A stretch of DNA of 52,635 nt from Phellopilus nigrolimitatus. Taxonomy: Eukaryota; Basidiomycota; Agaricomycetes; Hymenochaetales; Hymenochaetaceae. The DNA is taken from contig JAJOHG010000174.1 in assembly GCA_021029095.1 (NCBI GenBank), positions 1-52,635 of the forward strand, read 5' to 3'. Positions 8,520 to 20,324 of this stretch are shown here, piece after piece. The notes beneath the pieces were generated by a model. That model made no database searches, had not been told where the DNA came from, and was given only the letters and a program-made list of their open reading frames with translations. A program made the position numbers and the translations under genes. How positions within the stretch are numbered: position 1 is the first letter of the stretch; each line of letters starts with the position of its first letter.

Positions 8520-9810
8520 ATGACCATTAAAATGGCTCTCCCTCTCACGTTCAAGCTTCCGGACTTGATCACTATGTGCATCGGCAAACTGTCGTCGTCT
8601 ATACATCCTGCGTACTTGGAGGCAGGTGCAGAGTCTGCTGCGTGGGCAAGTAGCTACGAAGTTCTTGGCCCAAATTCCCGTGTCTTCTTCGCCAAAACTC
8701 TCCTCAGTTCTCTCGCAGGATGTGCCTATCCATACGTCGGCTATGAGGAGTTGAAGCTGTGCTGCGACTATCTCAACTTCGTTTTCGCTTTGGATGAGGT
8801 CACAGACGTTCAGAACGGTGCAGATGCACGCAAGACCATGGACATCCATGTTCGCAGTTTTTCTGGTGAAGCATGCGATGGCTCGGCCATGTCGCAAATG
8901 TCTCATGGGTGAGTTTCGCAACAAACCCTTCCTTGTATATTCACGGATGATATTCTTGTTAACACGCTATATTATTCCCTCAGTCTTCGCTCTAGGTTTT
9001 TCAAACATTTTAGTCCGAGCAGCATCCACCGTTTCCTGGCCGACCATATAGTTTATACAAATGCCGTTATCAGGGAAGCTGAGCAGCGCGACAGAAATGT
9101 GTTGTTAGGACTGGAGGACTACATCGTCTTTCGCAGGGAAATTTCTGGTGTCAAACCCTCTTTTGATCTCATCGAATGTTGCCTTCACTTTTGCCTTCCC
9201 GACGATGTTGCGGAGCACCCGATAGTCAAGCGCATGTGCCATGCAGCCCTCGACCTAGTCGCTTTGTCAAATGTGGGTGCCGGTGCTCAATATTTCCCAA
9301 TCCATTTCTAAGCCCACTTTTTGAACTTTATAGGACGTCTACTCTTATAACATGGAACAATCAAGAGATGGACATTCATTTGCCAATTTTATCACTGTGA
9401 TCATGAAGGAAAAGGGCTGTGCGCTTCAGGAGGCAGTAGGCTACGCCGGCGCACACATACAAGGGCTCATCTCTCAATTCACTGACGACAGAGCCGCTCT
9501 TCCGTCATTTGGCGCTGTCGTTGACAACAACCTGCGGGAATATATCCATGGGCTGGAGACATGGGTCACAGGGAATTTACAGTACAGTTTTATGACACCC
9601 CGATACTTCGGAGACGAACGTGAAGAAGTCAAGAGGACACGTGTCGTCAAGTTAGCAAGAAGGAACCAGAGGCCTTTTAATCCACTATGTGCGTATCCTC
9701 TGGAGAAACTCTCGCCCAATTCCAATTCTGATGATCCTTTTTGCACGAAAGAGAAATCACTGCTTTTGCTTTCTTACGACCGCTACTTCGCCGTTTCTTT
9801 AGATTCCTGA
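8520..9810 (+). CDS. Sesquiterpene synthase (class I terpene cyclase)
   Basis: Three exons, 8520-8908, 8984-9272 and 9334-9810, give 384 aa; ATG 8532 is an alternative start. The metal-binding D(D/E)xxD motif is FALDEVTD (Asp92 to Asp96), and the second NSE motif is NDVYSYNME (Asn226 to Glu234), formed exactly across the second intron. The RY pair near the C-terminus is present in FMTPRYFG, followed by the usual VKRTRVVKL. Members ionise farnesyl diphosphate with three Mg2+ and cyclise it. The motif spacing fits basidiomycete sesquiterpene synthases; the product cannot be told from sequence. All motifs are intact, so the enzyme is probably active. The C-terminal 50 residues after TRVVKL are unusually long and Ser/Leu-rich. 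Neighbours are not typical terpene-tailoring genes, although a WrbA-type reductase is convergent. Confidence 0.9.
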
Positions 9811-9999
9811 GTTTTGAATGTCATATAATAGAGACTTCAGCATGCGAACAAATTTCACGAGGAGTTTTTGATAAATTTCAATTTAAAGAAAAGGCATAAT
9901 TGTTTTTTCAGACATCCGGAAAAGCGAAGGCTTCTAATAATACAAGGTTCCGGAGTTTCTGTTCGACACGTCCTTTCATTATAGGCCATCCACCAAAAT

Positions 10000-10805
10000 T
10001 CAGAAAGAAACCTTCTCGACGGTCTCGTAGAACGTCTTTCCCTGGATATTGGCGATCTCAAGCTCGAGCGCGGTGGGCTGGCGGGAGCCGTCGCCCCCGG
10101 CGAACGTGCCGGCGCCCCAGGCCGAGCCGGCGTGCACCTCCGACAAGTTCGTCAATTGCGCGAAGGTGTGCTTGTAGCCGAGCGGGACGTAGTTGATGCC
10201 GTGGTGGGTGAGCGTCGAAAGCGCGTTCGAGACGGTTGTCTCCTGCCCGCCGCCTGGCGACGCTGTGCTGACGAAGACGCCTGCGTACTTCCCGTGGAGC
10301 GCCCCCGATGCCCAGAGGCCGCCCGTTTGATCCCAGAAGGCCTATTCAGGGCGAAGATGGAGAAGGTAAGACCGCCGTGCTATTTTTGATAGTAAGAAAA
10401 GAAGAGAAAGAACGCACCTTCCACTGGCCCGGGAAGTTGCCGTAGCGTGTTGGGATGCCGAAGAGGAACGCGTCGTAATCCTTGAGACCGTCCGGTGTGA
10501 AGATAGGATAGTCGGGCTTGGCGGGAGCGTGCATCAACTGAAGAACATCCTTGGAGAGCGTCTCGGGAATCCTAAAAAGAGCAAATGAAAAGCGTCAGCA
10601 TCTTCATGAGAGAATGTGAAGGAATACATACTGGTGGATACTGGCACTTCCTCCCGCTGCCCCGACGCCGGCCTTGACAGATTCAGCGACTGCATAGTAT
10701 TACGCATCGTGTCAGTAAATCATTCGTTTGCGCGAGTGCTGCGTACGCACGTTTGGCGACGTGGCCGTACATCGTGTAAATAACGATCGCAACTCTCGGG
10801 GACAT
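10000..10805 (-). CDS. WrbA-type NAD(P)H:quinone oxidoreductase (flavodoxin-like)
   Basis: Four exons, 10805-10751, 10689-10632, 10571-10418 and 10341-10000, give 202 aa. The N-terminus [17 protein letters not shown] is the FMN phosphate-binding loop. [15 protein letters not shown] and [17 protein letters not shown] are WrbA/Pst2/YCP4 signatures, followed by [16 protein letters not shown] and [13 protein letters not shown]. These FMN enzymes reduce quinones by two electrons and protect from oxidative stress; fungal homologues are membrane-associated or eisosomal. Length matches the family. The C-terminus is at 10000, facing the terpene synthase end (9810). Confidence 0.93.
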
Positions 10806-11596
10806 ATCTGTGGACGTGCAAGTGGTTGGAAGGAAGGAGGTAAGTCGGGGTTCTGTGATTGAGGACTCGCTGCTCCTCCTTTTAAGCGGCGACAAGGGTT
10901 TGTCGGTCAGTCAGGTTATGACCTCATTCCCGATACAGTACGACACGTGACGTGAAAGCTTCGAAATGCTTGGACCTGATGTAAGTCGTATTACTTCGTA
11001 CTTGCTACGATTTCTCACAGCTCTGGATGGAAAAAATTGAACAGAAATAAAACCAGAAACCAGATAACAAAGCAGCGTAATATGTATTCGATAATTGATT
11101 TTCGCGGGTCAGCATCGAGCCCGAGTCGGAAGATCAGCGGGTGTCCGTCGATGATCGCCGGTGATCGACGATGAGCACTGGTACTGCCACCCAAGCAAAA
11201 CAAAACCCCCTAAAAAGAAAATTCATGTTTTTCACGCACGTTGCTGCCGGTTGTATTGATTCTGTTCAAAACTTCTTTGAGAATAATAAATCGCACATGA
11301 TACAGGAATAGGGGGTTTGACGTCCATTAGAAAAGAGGAAAGAAAAGGAAAGAAAACGTCCACGTCAAACTGAGGATACAATTGAAAGGTTCGAATGAGG
11401 TGGCGAACGTTGACGAGACAGATAAGCATAACTTATCCGAGTCAGCAGAGAAATGAAGAGGAGGCGGAAGGGAGGAGACGTATTCAAGTTAAGTATACAG
11501 TTGTTTTCGAGATCAAAGAAGAAGAAAGAATTGTCCTCAGCAATAAAAAAGCTTGAGGGTAAGAAAGAAAGTAAAACAAATAATCGAAGATGAGAC
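10806..11596. other. Intergenic region
   Basis: Upstream of the WrbA-type gene and downstream of the zinc-finger gene (both minus strand). No gene or repeat recognised. Confidence 0.45.
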
Positions 11597-13298
11597 TTAG
11601 AAAATGTCCTGCTTGATGTGTGAGAGCGCAGTTTTCACGAGCCTGTTCTTCTCGCTCGCCGGCAGCGAGGCGCGCCATCTCGATTTATCCAGCATGTCGC
11701 GATGGTTCGCGATCTTCTCCTCATAATCCTCGGGCGAGCTGCACATCGCCTGCTTCGGGCGTGTCTTCGAGCACCGGCCCTCCGAGAAGCGCTTCTTCAA
11801 ATGCCTGTGGCAGGCATCGCGGCGCGAGAACTCCATTCCGCAACCCGCCCAGATGGAGCCGTCTCCATCTGCGAATGAAAGGAAAGGAAGTCAGATAAGA
11901 TAGAAAGCGACTTTGGAGCACGCGCGACTCACGGATGACGTTAAGACAGTAGAACTTCTCGCGCTTGAAGCACGTCTTCCAATGGCGGTGGAGGTCAGGT
12001 CTGCGTCCCACAACGACCCCGCAATTGCAGCATTCCCACTTGGCCGCGCGGCGCCCCTTTCTGTCGAGGGCCCAAACTTGCTTTCCGAACTTGCACTCAT
12101 CGCCCTCCTTGCCGTTGTGCGTGGAGTCGAAGTCTGTTGTGGAGAAAGGGGAGTCCACGGAATCGAAGATAGATGGCTTAAAAGACGAGGGAGTAGGACT
12201 TGCGCTCGGCTCGCGGTAAGACTTACGCCGAGAAGCGACAGCACGGATAGGACGTTGTGTCCTCGGACGGCTTGCAGCAGTTCTGAGTTTCGAAGACGAA
12301 CGCGAGGCGACAGGAAGAGGAATAGCGGCTCTTTCGGGCGTCGGGGAAGGGGAAGGGTACTGATGCTCTGGGGTGCTGGGGAAGCAGCTGGATATACGTC
12401 TGCTGCATTCATCAAAGGCGATCTCAACCGTGCTCGGGGTGTGGGGTATGCTACCGCAGCTGTCGACCGGCGACGGATTGATGTGGTCGTGACCGTTAAA
12501 GTCGCGGCAGCTATCGGAAGGGGACGGGAGGCAGTTTCCGAAGAAAAGCTGGGAGTTCATTTGCATCGAGAAATCGAGGTCGGGAGCAGACTGGAACTGG
12601 AGTGAGGGCTGCGTTGAGACGTCCTGCGAGGACGTGAACAGCTGGAGCGCATTTCGAGGAGGGGAGGCTTCTGCTTTTATGGGCGTTACTGGGGATGACG
12701 ATGTTGAGTATGGAGAAGTGAAATCGTAATGGGAAGTGAAAGGCGATATGTTATTCTCAGGGGCAAGGCCGTTGGCGTTCGGCAAGATGCTCAGCTGAAT
12801 GTCCCTTGGAGAGACGGTGGTCGGAGGCTGAAAATGCATCGATGTGGACGGATCGCAGGCGTTATAGTTCGAGAAAAATCCTTGTTGCCCAAATACGGGA
12901 GCAGGAAACGAGTCCGCCATGGAGAATCTATATGTATGTCGGTCAGCACCAATAACAAAGAGAAATTCGCAGAAACGCGACGCGACGAACATATCGTTTT
13001 GTTGAACGAGGGGGAAGCTACTTGTACTTGCGGAATAGCCAGCCCCGACTTCAGATTCTTTGCTCATGCCGTACTTCCCTGACTCAGGAAGTAGGTGTGC
13101 GAAGGAGGCGTCAAGTCCGGCAGAGACGCCTGAATCGAAGGTCGCACCAGGAAAAGAGTCCAGGGGCGAAGAGCAGTACTGGAGCAGCATATAGTCGTAC
13201 AAGTCCTGGTTAGCGGCTGTGTTGTAATCGCTTTCGCTAGACGGCATGATAGCATCGGAGTGGGTGATCGCGGGAGAGTCGAGCTTGGGGAAATTCAT
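11597..13298 (-). CDS. Zinc-finger transcription factor with atypical paired fingers
   Basis: Three exons, 13298-13075, 12927-11933 and 11868-11597, give 496 aa. The N-terminal 300 residues are Ser/Pro/Gln/Phe-rich, typical of an activation region (for example SPFTSHYDFTSPYSTSSSPV). Arg/Lys-rich stretches near 330-350 may be a nuclear localisation signal. The first finger is C374-x2-C377-x12-H390-x3-C394, a C2HC variant. The second, WAGCGMEFSRRDACHRH followed by a Cys, has the FSRRDxxxRH core of C2H2 fingers but lacks the first zinc ligand. The first intron (12928-13074, 147 nt) is long for the window and in frame, so it could be alternatively retained. Target genes are unknown. Confidence 0.75.
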
Positions 13299-13622
13299 GG
13301 TTGGAAACGGAGCGGACTCTGTTGAGGACGCGGGGTGCTTGAGACGCGCGTATGAGGGATAAAGCGGCCTTGAAGTCCATCGTTGTCTTTATATGCACCA
13401 GCGCAGCCCGGGGGAAGGGGGACATGTGCGCGAGCGCGTCCTTTGTAGAGTCCTTTGGGACGCGATCTGCTTCCCCGAAAAGGAAACAATGTCTGTGGTA
13501 AGCAGCCAGGGTCCGACCACGAGGCTCGCGACTCGCCAATCCCAGCCGCGCTGGTGAGTTTCTTTTGCCTCCGTCCCGGAACACCGTACAAAGGACTTCC
13601 GCTGGGCAACTACCGCATCGCA

Positions 13623-13653
<31 letters not shown>

Positions 13654-14978
13654 GAGAGAGAGAGAAACATTCTGAGTGCCAGTTCCTACCAGTGTGATTG
13701 ATGTGGAGTATTTTTAATCCATACACGATGTCTATATCTATACAGCACCGAATGGATAACCAAATATTATCTGACTTCTCTGCTCGCTAAATCATATCGT
13801 ACGACGACTCGACGATCCATTGTCTATTGAGTACACATAGGACACAGCCACAGCAGCCGGCAGAAAGGGGGCTGATCTCGCCAATCTTCTTTCCCTACCC
13901 AACCTTAAATTAGGGGCGGACGGATGGGAGACCACCTGCCTTCCTTTGAGCACAGAGTTCTGTTTCAGAGATAGTTAAAATTTCCTTCATTTTTTACTCG
14001 CTGTGAACGCTAATATTGTGCTGATTGCCTTTATCCTTAACGCACCAGAAGGCTAAATATATTAGAAAGGGTGCGTCATGTTCAAACTATTGCATGCGGT
14101 TTAGGTTGGGCTCCGGACCGTGCGCTGCTGGTTTTGTGTTTCGTTCATCCAATATGCTAGATCTCATGTATTACGAGGCTTTGACGGCGAAGATGTAGTG
14201 ATTTGCATTTCTTTTCCATTGTGTACAAATTACAAGGCAGGTCGAGTCCTATGTGGAGTTTTGACTCTCGTATAGCTGGATCCGAGGAGACAATTGAAAT
14301 TTTGTGAGAAACAGGAATATCGGCCCATTGAAGTCTTAGACAAAGGCCTTCAAGTGCAGATAAACCTCTTCCTATGTGTTCTCTCGAAGAATAGATCGAT
14401 CCGATGATCAATCTACAAGATCTTTTATCTCATCTTTTGATTTGGGCGCGTCAGCGCGAGAGACTGGTGGATTCATTGTGGAAGGCCGGACCAAGGGTCA
14501 ACGTTAATGAGGCGACCTCTCTCTGTCTCGGAACCTTTCTACGGGACTCGGAAGACATCGTAGAATTGATTTTGTAATCAGAGAAAAATTCTTATCTTGC
14601 GGGTTTCAAGAAACAGAAATATACATGCCTGGCTGACGTATTTATGCCTAGGACTACGCATACGTCGGTCAAGATCCTACAAGCTCATTTCTCTAAGATA
14701 TCACAGAAACCGTTTCACAGATTGATTTGTGGCTAGATTACCGCTTGTGTCATTCAGGCGCGGACGGCATGCAAAATCAGCATTACCGGGAGGACGACTA
14801 GCTTAATGACGGAAAGGAGAAAAACACAGAGCGTGACGGCGCATTCGCGCATGGTCGACGATGCAAGCATTAGGCATACAAATGCAACGGTGAAGCTGTA
14901 ATTCGCAGCAGTTATGGGGCTGAATTTATGATTGAAATCAGCATATATTCAGAATCATACATAACTCCACGTCTACAC
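13299..14978. other. Long intergenic region
   Basis: About 1.7 kb with no convincing gene on either strand. It contains the polypyrimidine/GA microsatellite at 13625-13666, close upstream of the zinc-finger gene, where it may be a promoter element. Confidence 0.45.
13625..13666 (+). repeat. Polypyrimidine (CTTTT)n plus (GA)n tract
   Basis: A run of T-rich pentamers is followed directly by seven GA units. On the minus strand this is an AAAAG/TC tract about 330 nt upstream of the zinc-finger gene start. Confidence 0.85.
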
Positions 14979-16001
14979 TTACCCGCCGTCACCTGGAAGC
15001 GCCGGTACGAGAGAAGATATCTTCCAGGCCACGCTTCCAAAACCGGTGCTGACACTCGTCACGGAATACGAAGCCACTCTAATGCTCTTCGTAAACATGC
15101 GAGGGGTCTTTATTCTCAGCACTTCCCCGTGCTCGTCTTGCAAGATCATAAATGAACCTAGTTTCAAGCAACCCTTTTGTAAATCAACACATAGTGGAAA
15201 TTTACCAGGTGAATTTACCAGAAAGAGGCCCAATAGCGATAGTATTGACAGGCTTGCCGACGGAAAATAAAGACTGCTTTTTCTCGACCAAGTCAAGCTT
15301 ATCTTGTAATGGTGTGGGGTCGGTCTTGGCGGTATAAGTCTGGACTGCTTCGACGGCCTTTGCATTTTGCGTGCTGTCCTGGACCTCAGTTGTTTTCTTC
15401 AATTTCCTTGATAGCACTGAAGATCGAATTTGAATCATTGTTAGCAAGACAAAACCACAATAATACTGGACTTACTGTGCGCAAAGCCTTTTCCGACCAC
15501 GCGAAAGGGTCGTGCGCCATTTGAACACGCCACCTTAGCGCTGGAAGCGGTACTCTGGGAAACCGAGCCCCACCAGGTAGACCATGCTATAGTCACTGTA
15601 AGAACAATGAACGGTAGAGAGTTTCTCGGAGAACTCACTGCCATCGCCTCCTCGAGCGTGGACTGAAGGTCAAGAATCGTTAGCCGATTTTTGTGTCAAT
15701 CAGAATGATAGGACTTACTTTCAAGACGCACTAGTGCCTTCTTAAGCGAGTTGACCTCCCACTCCCACTTCTGTCCTGAAACGCACTCAAATGTCACCTT
15801 ATGTTGGTCGAGCTCGCGCCGCGTCTCTGGCGCAAGGCGCATCAGAATAAAGTCAATTGGTTTGACTTTGCGGTGTTTTGTGAGGCGGTACGCCTCATCG
15901 ACGGAGGCCAGCCACTTCGCGACGGAGAGTTTACCGGTGAGCGCATACGGCTCGATGGCGACCGGAACGGGGGTACTGGGGCGGGACTGGCGTGCGCCCA
16001 T
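14979..16001 (-). CDS. Gag-like-module protein with unrelated C-terminal domain
   Basis: Five exons, 16001-15719, 15662-15639, 15595-15476, 15416-15219 and 15157-14979, give 267 aa; the second exon is only 24 nt. Residues about 20-95 align with the N-terminal module of the array genes at 20-24 kb: a Trp-containing helix start (VAKWLASVDEAYRL), PIDFILMRLAPETRRELD, a W-x-W pair and LKKALVRLE. Both end at a phase-1 intron directly after a Glu codon (GAA A|GTAAGT). I read the module as Gag/capsid-like. The rest has no ISG12 domain: it is Ser/Lys-rich and ends in SFMILQDEHGEVLRIKTP..SIRVASYSVTSVSTGFGS, which looks like a small beta-rich domain. Function unknown. The exon sum is a multiple of three. 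Confidence 0.6.
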
Positions 16002-16843
16002 TTTTGCTCGAAGGGGAGCCCAATAAGAGCGATGTTGTTCTTTGGAGTGGGCTTGCTGAGAAGTTTGCTGGGGAGATAAACGACCTATGCGTCTGGATTT
16101 ATACCATTCAGAACGAAAAATAACACCTTAGGTTGTTTCGTAAATGAAACGCATATAGACATACTATTGAGGACCATTCCCATCAACTCACTGGAATATA
16201 TAGATGCGAAGAAACGGCCTAAGAGACCGTATACTAAGACCCATCGCAAAGGCCTTGACTGCACTGCCTAGCCTGTAAAAATGGCCCTGGGTCTATTGGG
16301 CAGAGAAGCCTTAGTCAATTCACAATCGGAACACAAGTAGAGGTAAAACGTTTCCCAAGTTAATAAAAAGTACTTATTTCAGGAAAACTTTGATTCGATT
16401 GAGTCGCTAAAATTTCACTAGTAGCCCTAGATGTTTCCTGCAAAGTCTGCATCACAGCATAGTAGTCTTCCGAACATATTACCCGGAAAAGGCTCGTACA
16501 AGTCCACAGGGTTGTTCAGACCTTTATAAGCTCCTCCCTGGAAGAAGGCAGACCAAAAAATATGCTTTACCCTGCTCCCCATCGGTATAAACAAATGATT
16601 GCAGTCTTTCCAGGAGGGCGAAGCTGACCAATTAGAAGCGCGCGGCGATCATAACCCAATTCAGAATGAAAACAAATAAACGACTAACGATACATAGGAC
16701 CCAGTGCGACATGCAATAAGATAGAGATCAGACAGAAAGTCATCGAAAACAAGAGTGCACAGGACAGCGATGAAGCCAGAGATGAAAGAAAGAGGAGATG
16801 TAGAAGCGAGCCCAACTAACAGAAGAGGCAGTCAGGGGGATGA
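16002..16843. other. Intergenic region
   Basis: AT-rich sequence without a recognisable gene between two minus-strand genes. Confidence 0.45.
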
Positions 16844-18883
16844 CTAGGCATCGACGCCCACGCCCCGCAGACCTGCCCACCCATTCGCGCCGAATATGTC
16901 GAGTCCATAACCATCGAGCAGGTTGAGTGCGCTTGACGCAGATGTCGAAGATGACGCCGCATCTGTAAGCGACGGCCACGCAGCCTCTGATCCAGCTACA
17001 GAACCGGGGTTGGCATCGCCCGTATCGCCCCCTTCATCATCCTCGTCATCCGCACCGCTTGCGATATCCGCAAGCTGCGCAGCAAGTAAAGCCAGGCTTC
17101 CCTGGAGCGCAGCGCGGCTGGAAGCCGGGTCCTGCGACACGCTCGACGTAGTCTCCGGTGCTGCCGTATCTGGGTCCGAATTGGCGCCCACGTTGGACAT
17201 GGCATCTTCGACGCGACTCGCCGCTTGCGCAGACCCTTTTGCGGGTGGGAGAAGTGCCGCCATCGGTGGCGAATTTTGCCCATTTTTGGTTTTGTCCGCT
17301 GTTGAAGCCGACGCGAACGCCCCGATAGAGATGTCGCCTGCAAAAATGGGCGGGGGGAAAGGACTCGCGTTCTTCGGGATCGGGAGCGGAGATATACGTG
17401 TAGTCTTGTCCGTAATGGTATTAGCATCGGTGGTGGCATTGTCTGGTGGCCGATGAATGGCCTCAGTCGCCGGTTCCCCCACATCGACATCTACCCTTGC
17501 CTCTGACGACGCTTCGCCCGCCTTCGGCTGCTTGAGGAGCGAGGTTAGGTTGAGGGCCTGCAAAATGCTCTGCGCTGCCTCCCATGCGTCGCGGTGGCTC
17601 TCCGCGTCCTGCTCGCTCCCGTCAACAGGCAAACCCTCCGCAGGTGGCTGTAGATGCTGCGGGCCTGATGCAGGCGGGGGCGGAGTCTCAGATTGGGACT
17701 TAAGGGTCTGCGTCGCGTGGTGATACGGCCATTGGTAAGATGGGTACGTATGTGTGGTTGCCGTAGGATGAGAGGAGCTACTTGGGTTTGTCGTAGCTTG
17801 GGCATAGGATTGTGGGCGGCGAGTCGTCCGCTTCGACGTCTACATAACGTTTAGAAACATGAAGAACATGCAGCAGCAATAGTAGATACGTACATTTCCG
17901 CCCTCCCATGCCGTATTCAGTCTGTACTTCCCGTCCTTGCTCTTCTCAAACCTCCCACGTTTGAATGCCTTTTGGAGCGCTTGGCTTGCGCTAGGGCGGA
18001 AATTAGCCTGCAGTGGGTAGTGCGCGGCCATCCACTGAAACAGAAGCTTCGGCGCAGTCCCGTCAGGGTCGTTGTACTCCGCAAGTGCCTGCACAAGCAT
18101 CACTTCGTAGGAAGGGAGACTGTTTTCCTCTTCAGATTTCTGCGCGGGCTTTACGGCAGGAGAGTAAGGAGTTGCTCCTTGAGTGTTGGACGTCGCGGAG
18201 TAGGGATACGGATATGGCTGGTGGTTCTGGTTTGAGGAGTGAGGATATGGATAGCCTTGTGGGTAGGCGTATTGCGAATAGGAATGGGACAGCTGGTTTT
18301 GCGACGACGTGGAAGACAACGTAGAAGTATAAGACGACGATGCTGCCTGATACGACGTTGTTGTCGAAGTCATGGGTGGTGTTGGCAGTGCAGAGGACGC
18401 TGTCTCATTGGATACCTTCGCCAGCGCCGGAGATGTAGCAGTCGGCGTCGGCATCGGCGCCAACGCCGGTGAGTGGGCCTGCTGAGATGACTGGACATGT
18501 GGTGGGGCAGCTGGCGGCTCTTCTGCATCCGTCGTAGGTGAGGCATTCCTCTGTGTGTTCGCAGGATCCGGTGGATCGGGAGTTTTGCGCAAGTGGCCGG
18601 CAATACTCACGCCCGACTTCGCGATTGTGGCCATGGCCGTACTGAGGATGGCAGCTTGCATGTTTTGCGGCCATATCTCATTCCTGATGCTTAGAGGAAC
18701 GTGCTCGTCGAGCTTCAAGGCAAGCTCGACAACCTGCTCCGGTGGTAAGAGATTTAACCACACTCGTTTGAATGTCCTGCCGCCATCTTCGGTGCCATCG
18801 ACGGCGGGCACGATGGACGTGCCTGTCGAATAGGACATTAGTCTCGCACAATTAGAGGTAGACATTCGACGAACCAGCTGCAT
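16844..18883 (-). CDS. Nuclear protein with an H15/winged-helix-like domain
   Basis: Two exons, 18883-17894 and 17839-16844, give 661 aa; an in-frame ATG six codons downstream is an alternative start. An N-terminal conserved-looking block (VWLNLLPPEQVVELALKLDE) is followed by a long Ser/Thr/Pro/Tyr-rich disordered region with PYPYS repeats. Residues about 257-323 resemble the globular H15 domain of linker histones: SYEVMLVQALAEYND ... ASQALQKAFKRGRFEKSKDGKYRLN. The second exon starts TSKRTTRRPQ and is disordered, with Ala-rich and acidic (DDEDDEGGD) stretches. A chromatin or transcription role is likely by analogy. The H15 match is by eye. Confidence 0.65.
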
Positions 18884-19179
18884 TATTCTGACCGAAGAAT
18901 GTGTTGAATTAAAGGCGTGGATTGATGAAGCTGAATGAGCTCACCGTCGCATCCGAGTCCATCGCGCACACATGCGAAAAACTGTGCAGTTGCAAAGTCG
19001 TCGGGACAAACTGGCGGCATCAAACTTTGTACACTTTTGTATTCGTGGGAACCAACTCTTTTACTTACACCACGACATGTCTACCGAGACAGCGACTTCC
19101 AAATGCTCCCCATCGTTTTCAAGGTCGCTGGCAGAGGACAGTAACCTTACATTTGAATTCTGGTAAAGCGATTTACAGA
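18884..19179. other. Intergenic region left of the array
   Basis: Short divergent region between the H15 gene and the tandem array; nothing recognised in it. Confidence 0.4.
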
Positions 19180-19446
19180 ACTCTTCATCTTGGAGCTTGT
19201 GCTTAATTTTGCTGGCCGCGGTCCATCTATCTAAGAAGCTGCCATGCTAACGGAACAGGACTTCCTGCTGGAGTTGCCGTTCGTACTTTCCAAATGAACG
19301 TTTTCACCCCTGCACGTTGCACTGGATCCCGCACTTGACGCTTGTCAAACTTAGACTTACGAACCGATACGCTTATAACTGGCATGCATCTTCTCATATC
19401 TGTCCACGAGCCTTTTTTGGAATCTCATAGAGCTACTTGGTTGAAT

Positions 19447-19795
19447 ATGACAACCATTTCAAGTTTCGACGACCAAGACAATCCATAACCTGAATCGGCG
19501 AATTACAAAAAAAAAGTATCTGAGAACAACCGTTCGCAGCACGCTAGAGGAGTCCCTCCTCAGATCCGCTAAAGACGCTGTAGCCATCGCTGTAGCATGC
19601 GTAGCTGACTCGCGCTATTTGTCGGCAGACTCGGTCTTATCGGATGCTATGCAGCTGGTCCTATCGCAGGTTCATCCACTGTGTCCCAAGCACATCTCGC
19701 TGCTAGTTAACAATATTTGGCGATAACGCCTCGTTTGTCGTTGGAGGAGTTTGAACCATCTGCCATGTTGATCGATGAGTTGCTTAAAATTGCGT
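19447..19795 (+). pseudogene. Decayed Gag-like/ISG12 gene, unit A
   Basis: The start region (ATGACAACCATTTCAAGTTT, 19447-) resembles the start of unit D, but most of the Gag-like exon is deleted. The ISG12 segment LFVGRLGLIG..AAGPIAG is readable only after a frame change near 19614, and the middle of the last exon is missing. The C-terminal remnant FEPSAMLIDELLKIA and its TAG are still visible at about 19751-19798. Upstream, a diverged copy of the unit promoter is recognisable at about 19185-19340. Confidence 0.75.
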
Positions 19796-20324
19796 AGCTT
19801 CTTGGTCAGCTGATATTTTGTTTCTTCGGGGAAGACACAAAGGTTTAGGGTTGCCCGAGGCGTTTGTCTCTATATTTGTAGCAGATAACAGTGTTGTTCT
19901 CTTCGTGGATCATGGGCAATTCAACGACCGGACTTCGGTATACACAAGCTTGTACGTAGTTCTGCTGATTTTGCTGACTGCATCGACTGCGGTCCATTTA
20001 CCTCAGAAGCTTCCATGGGAATAGGACGCGCCTTTGAATGTCTGCTCTACCATATCTGTCTTTCTCCGTCCTCAAATGAATGTTCACACCCATGCACGTT
20101 TCAACCGAACTCTACTCATTCGCTGAAATCACAATGGATTTAGGAAGGAGTCTGGTCTAAGCTTCGCTTCGGTAGAGTGCTCGTGACGACCCACGAGACT
20201 CTATCTATGGGATGGATAAAGCCAGTGTTCCTGTCTTGTGGTCGAGGGTTTACTTAAGGCACCCACCTCCTAGTACCTGTCATTCACTTGCTGTCGTCCC
20301 TCACACAAATACTCGATCGAAATT

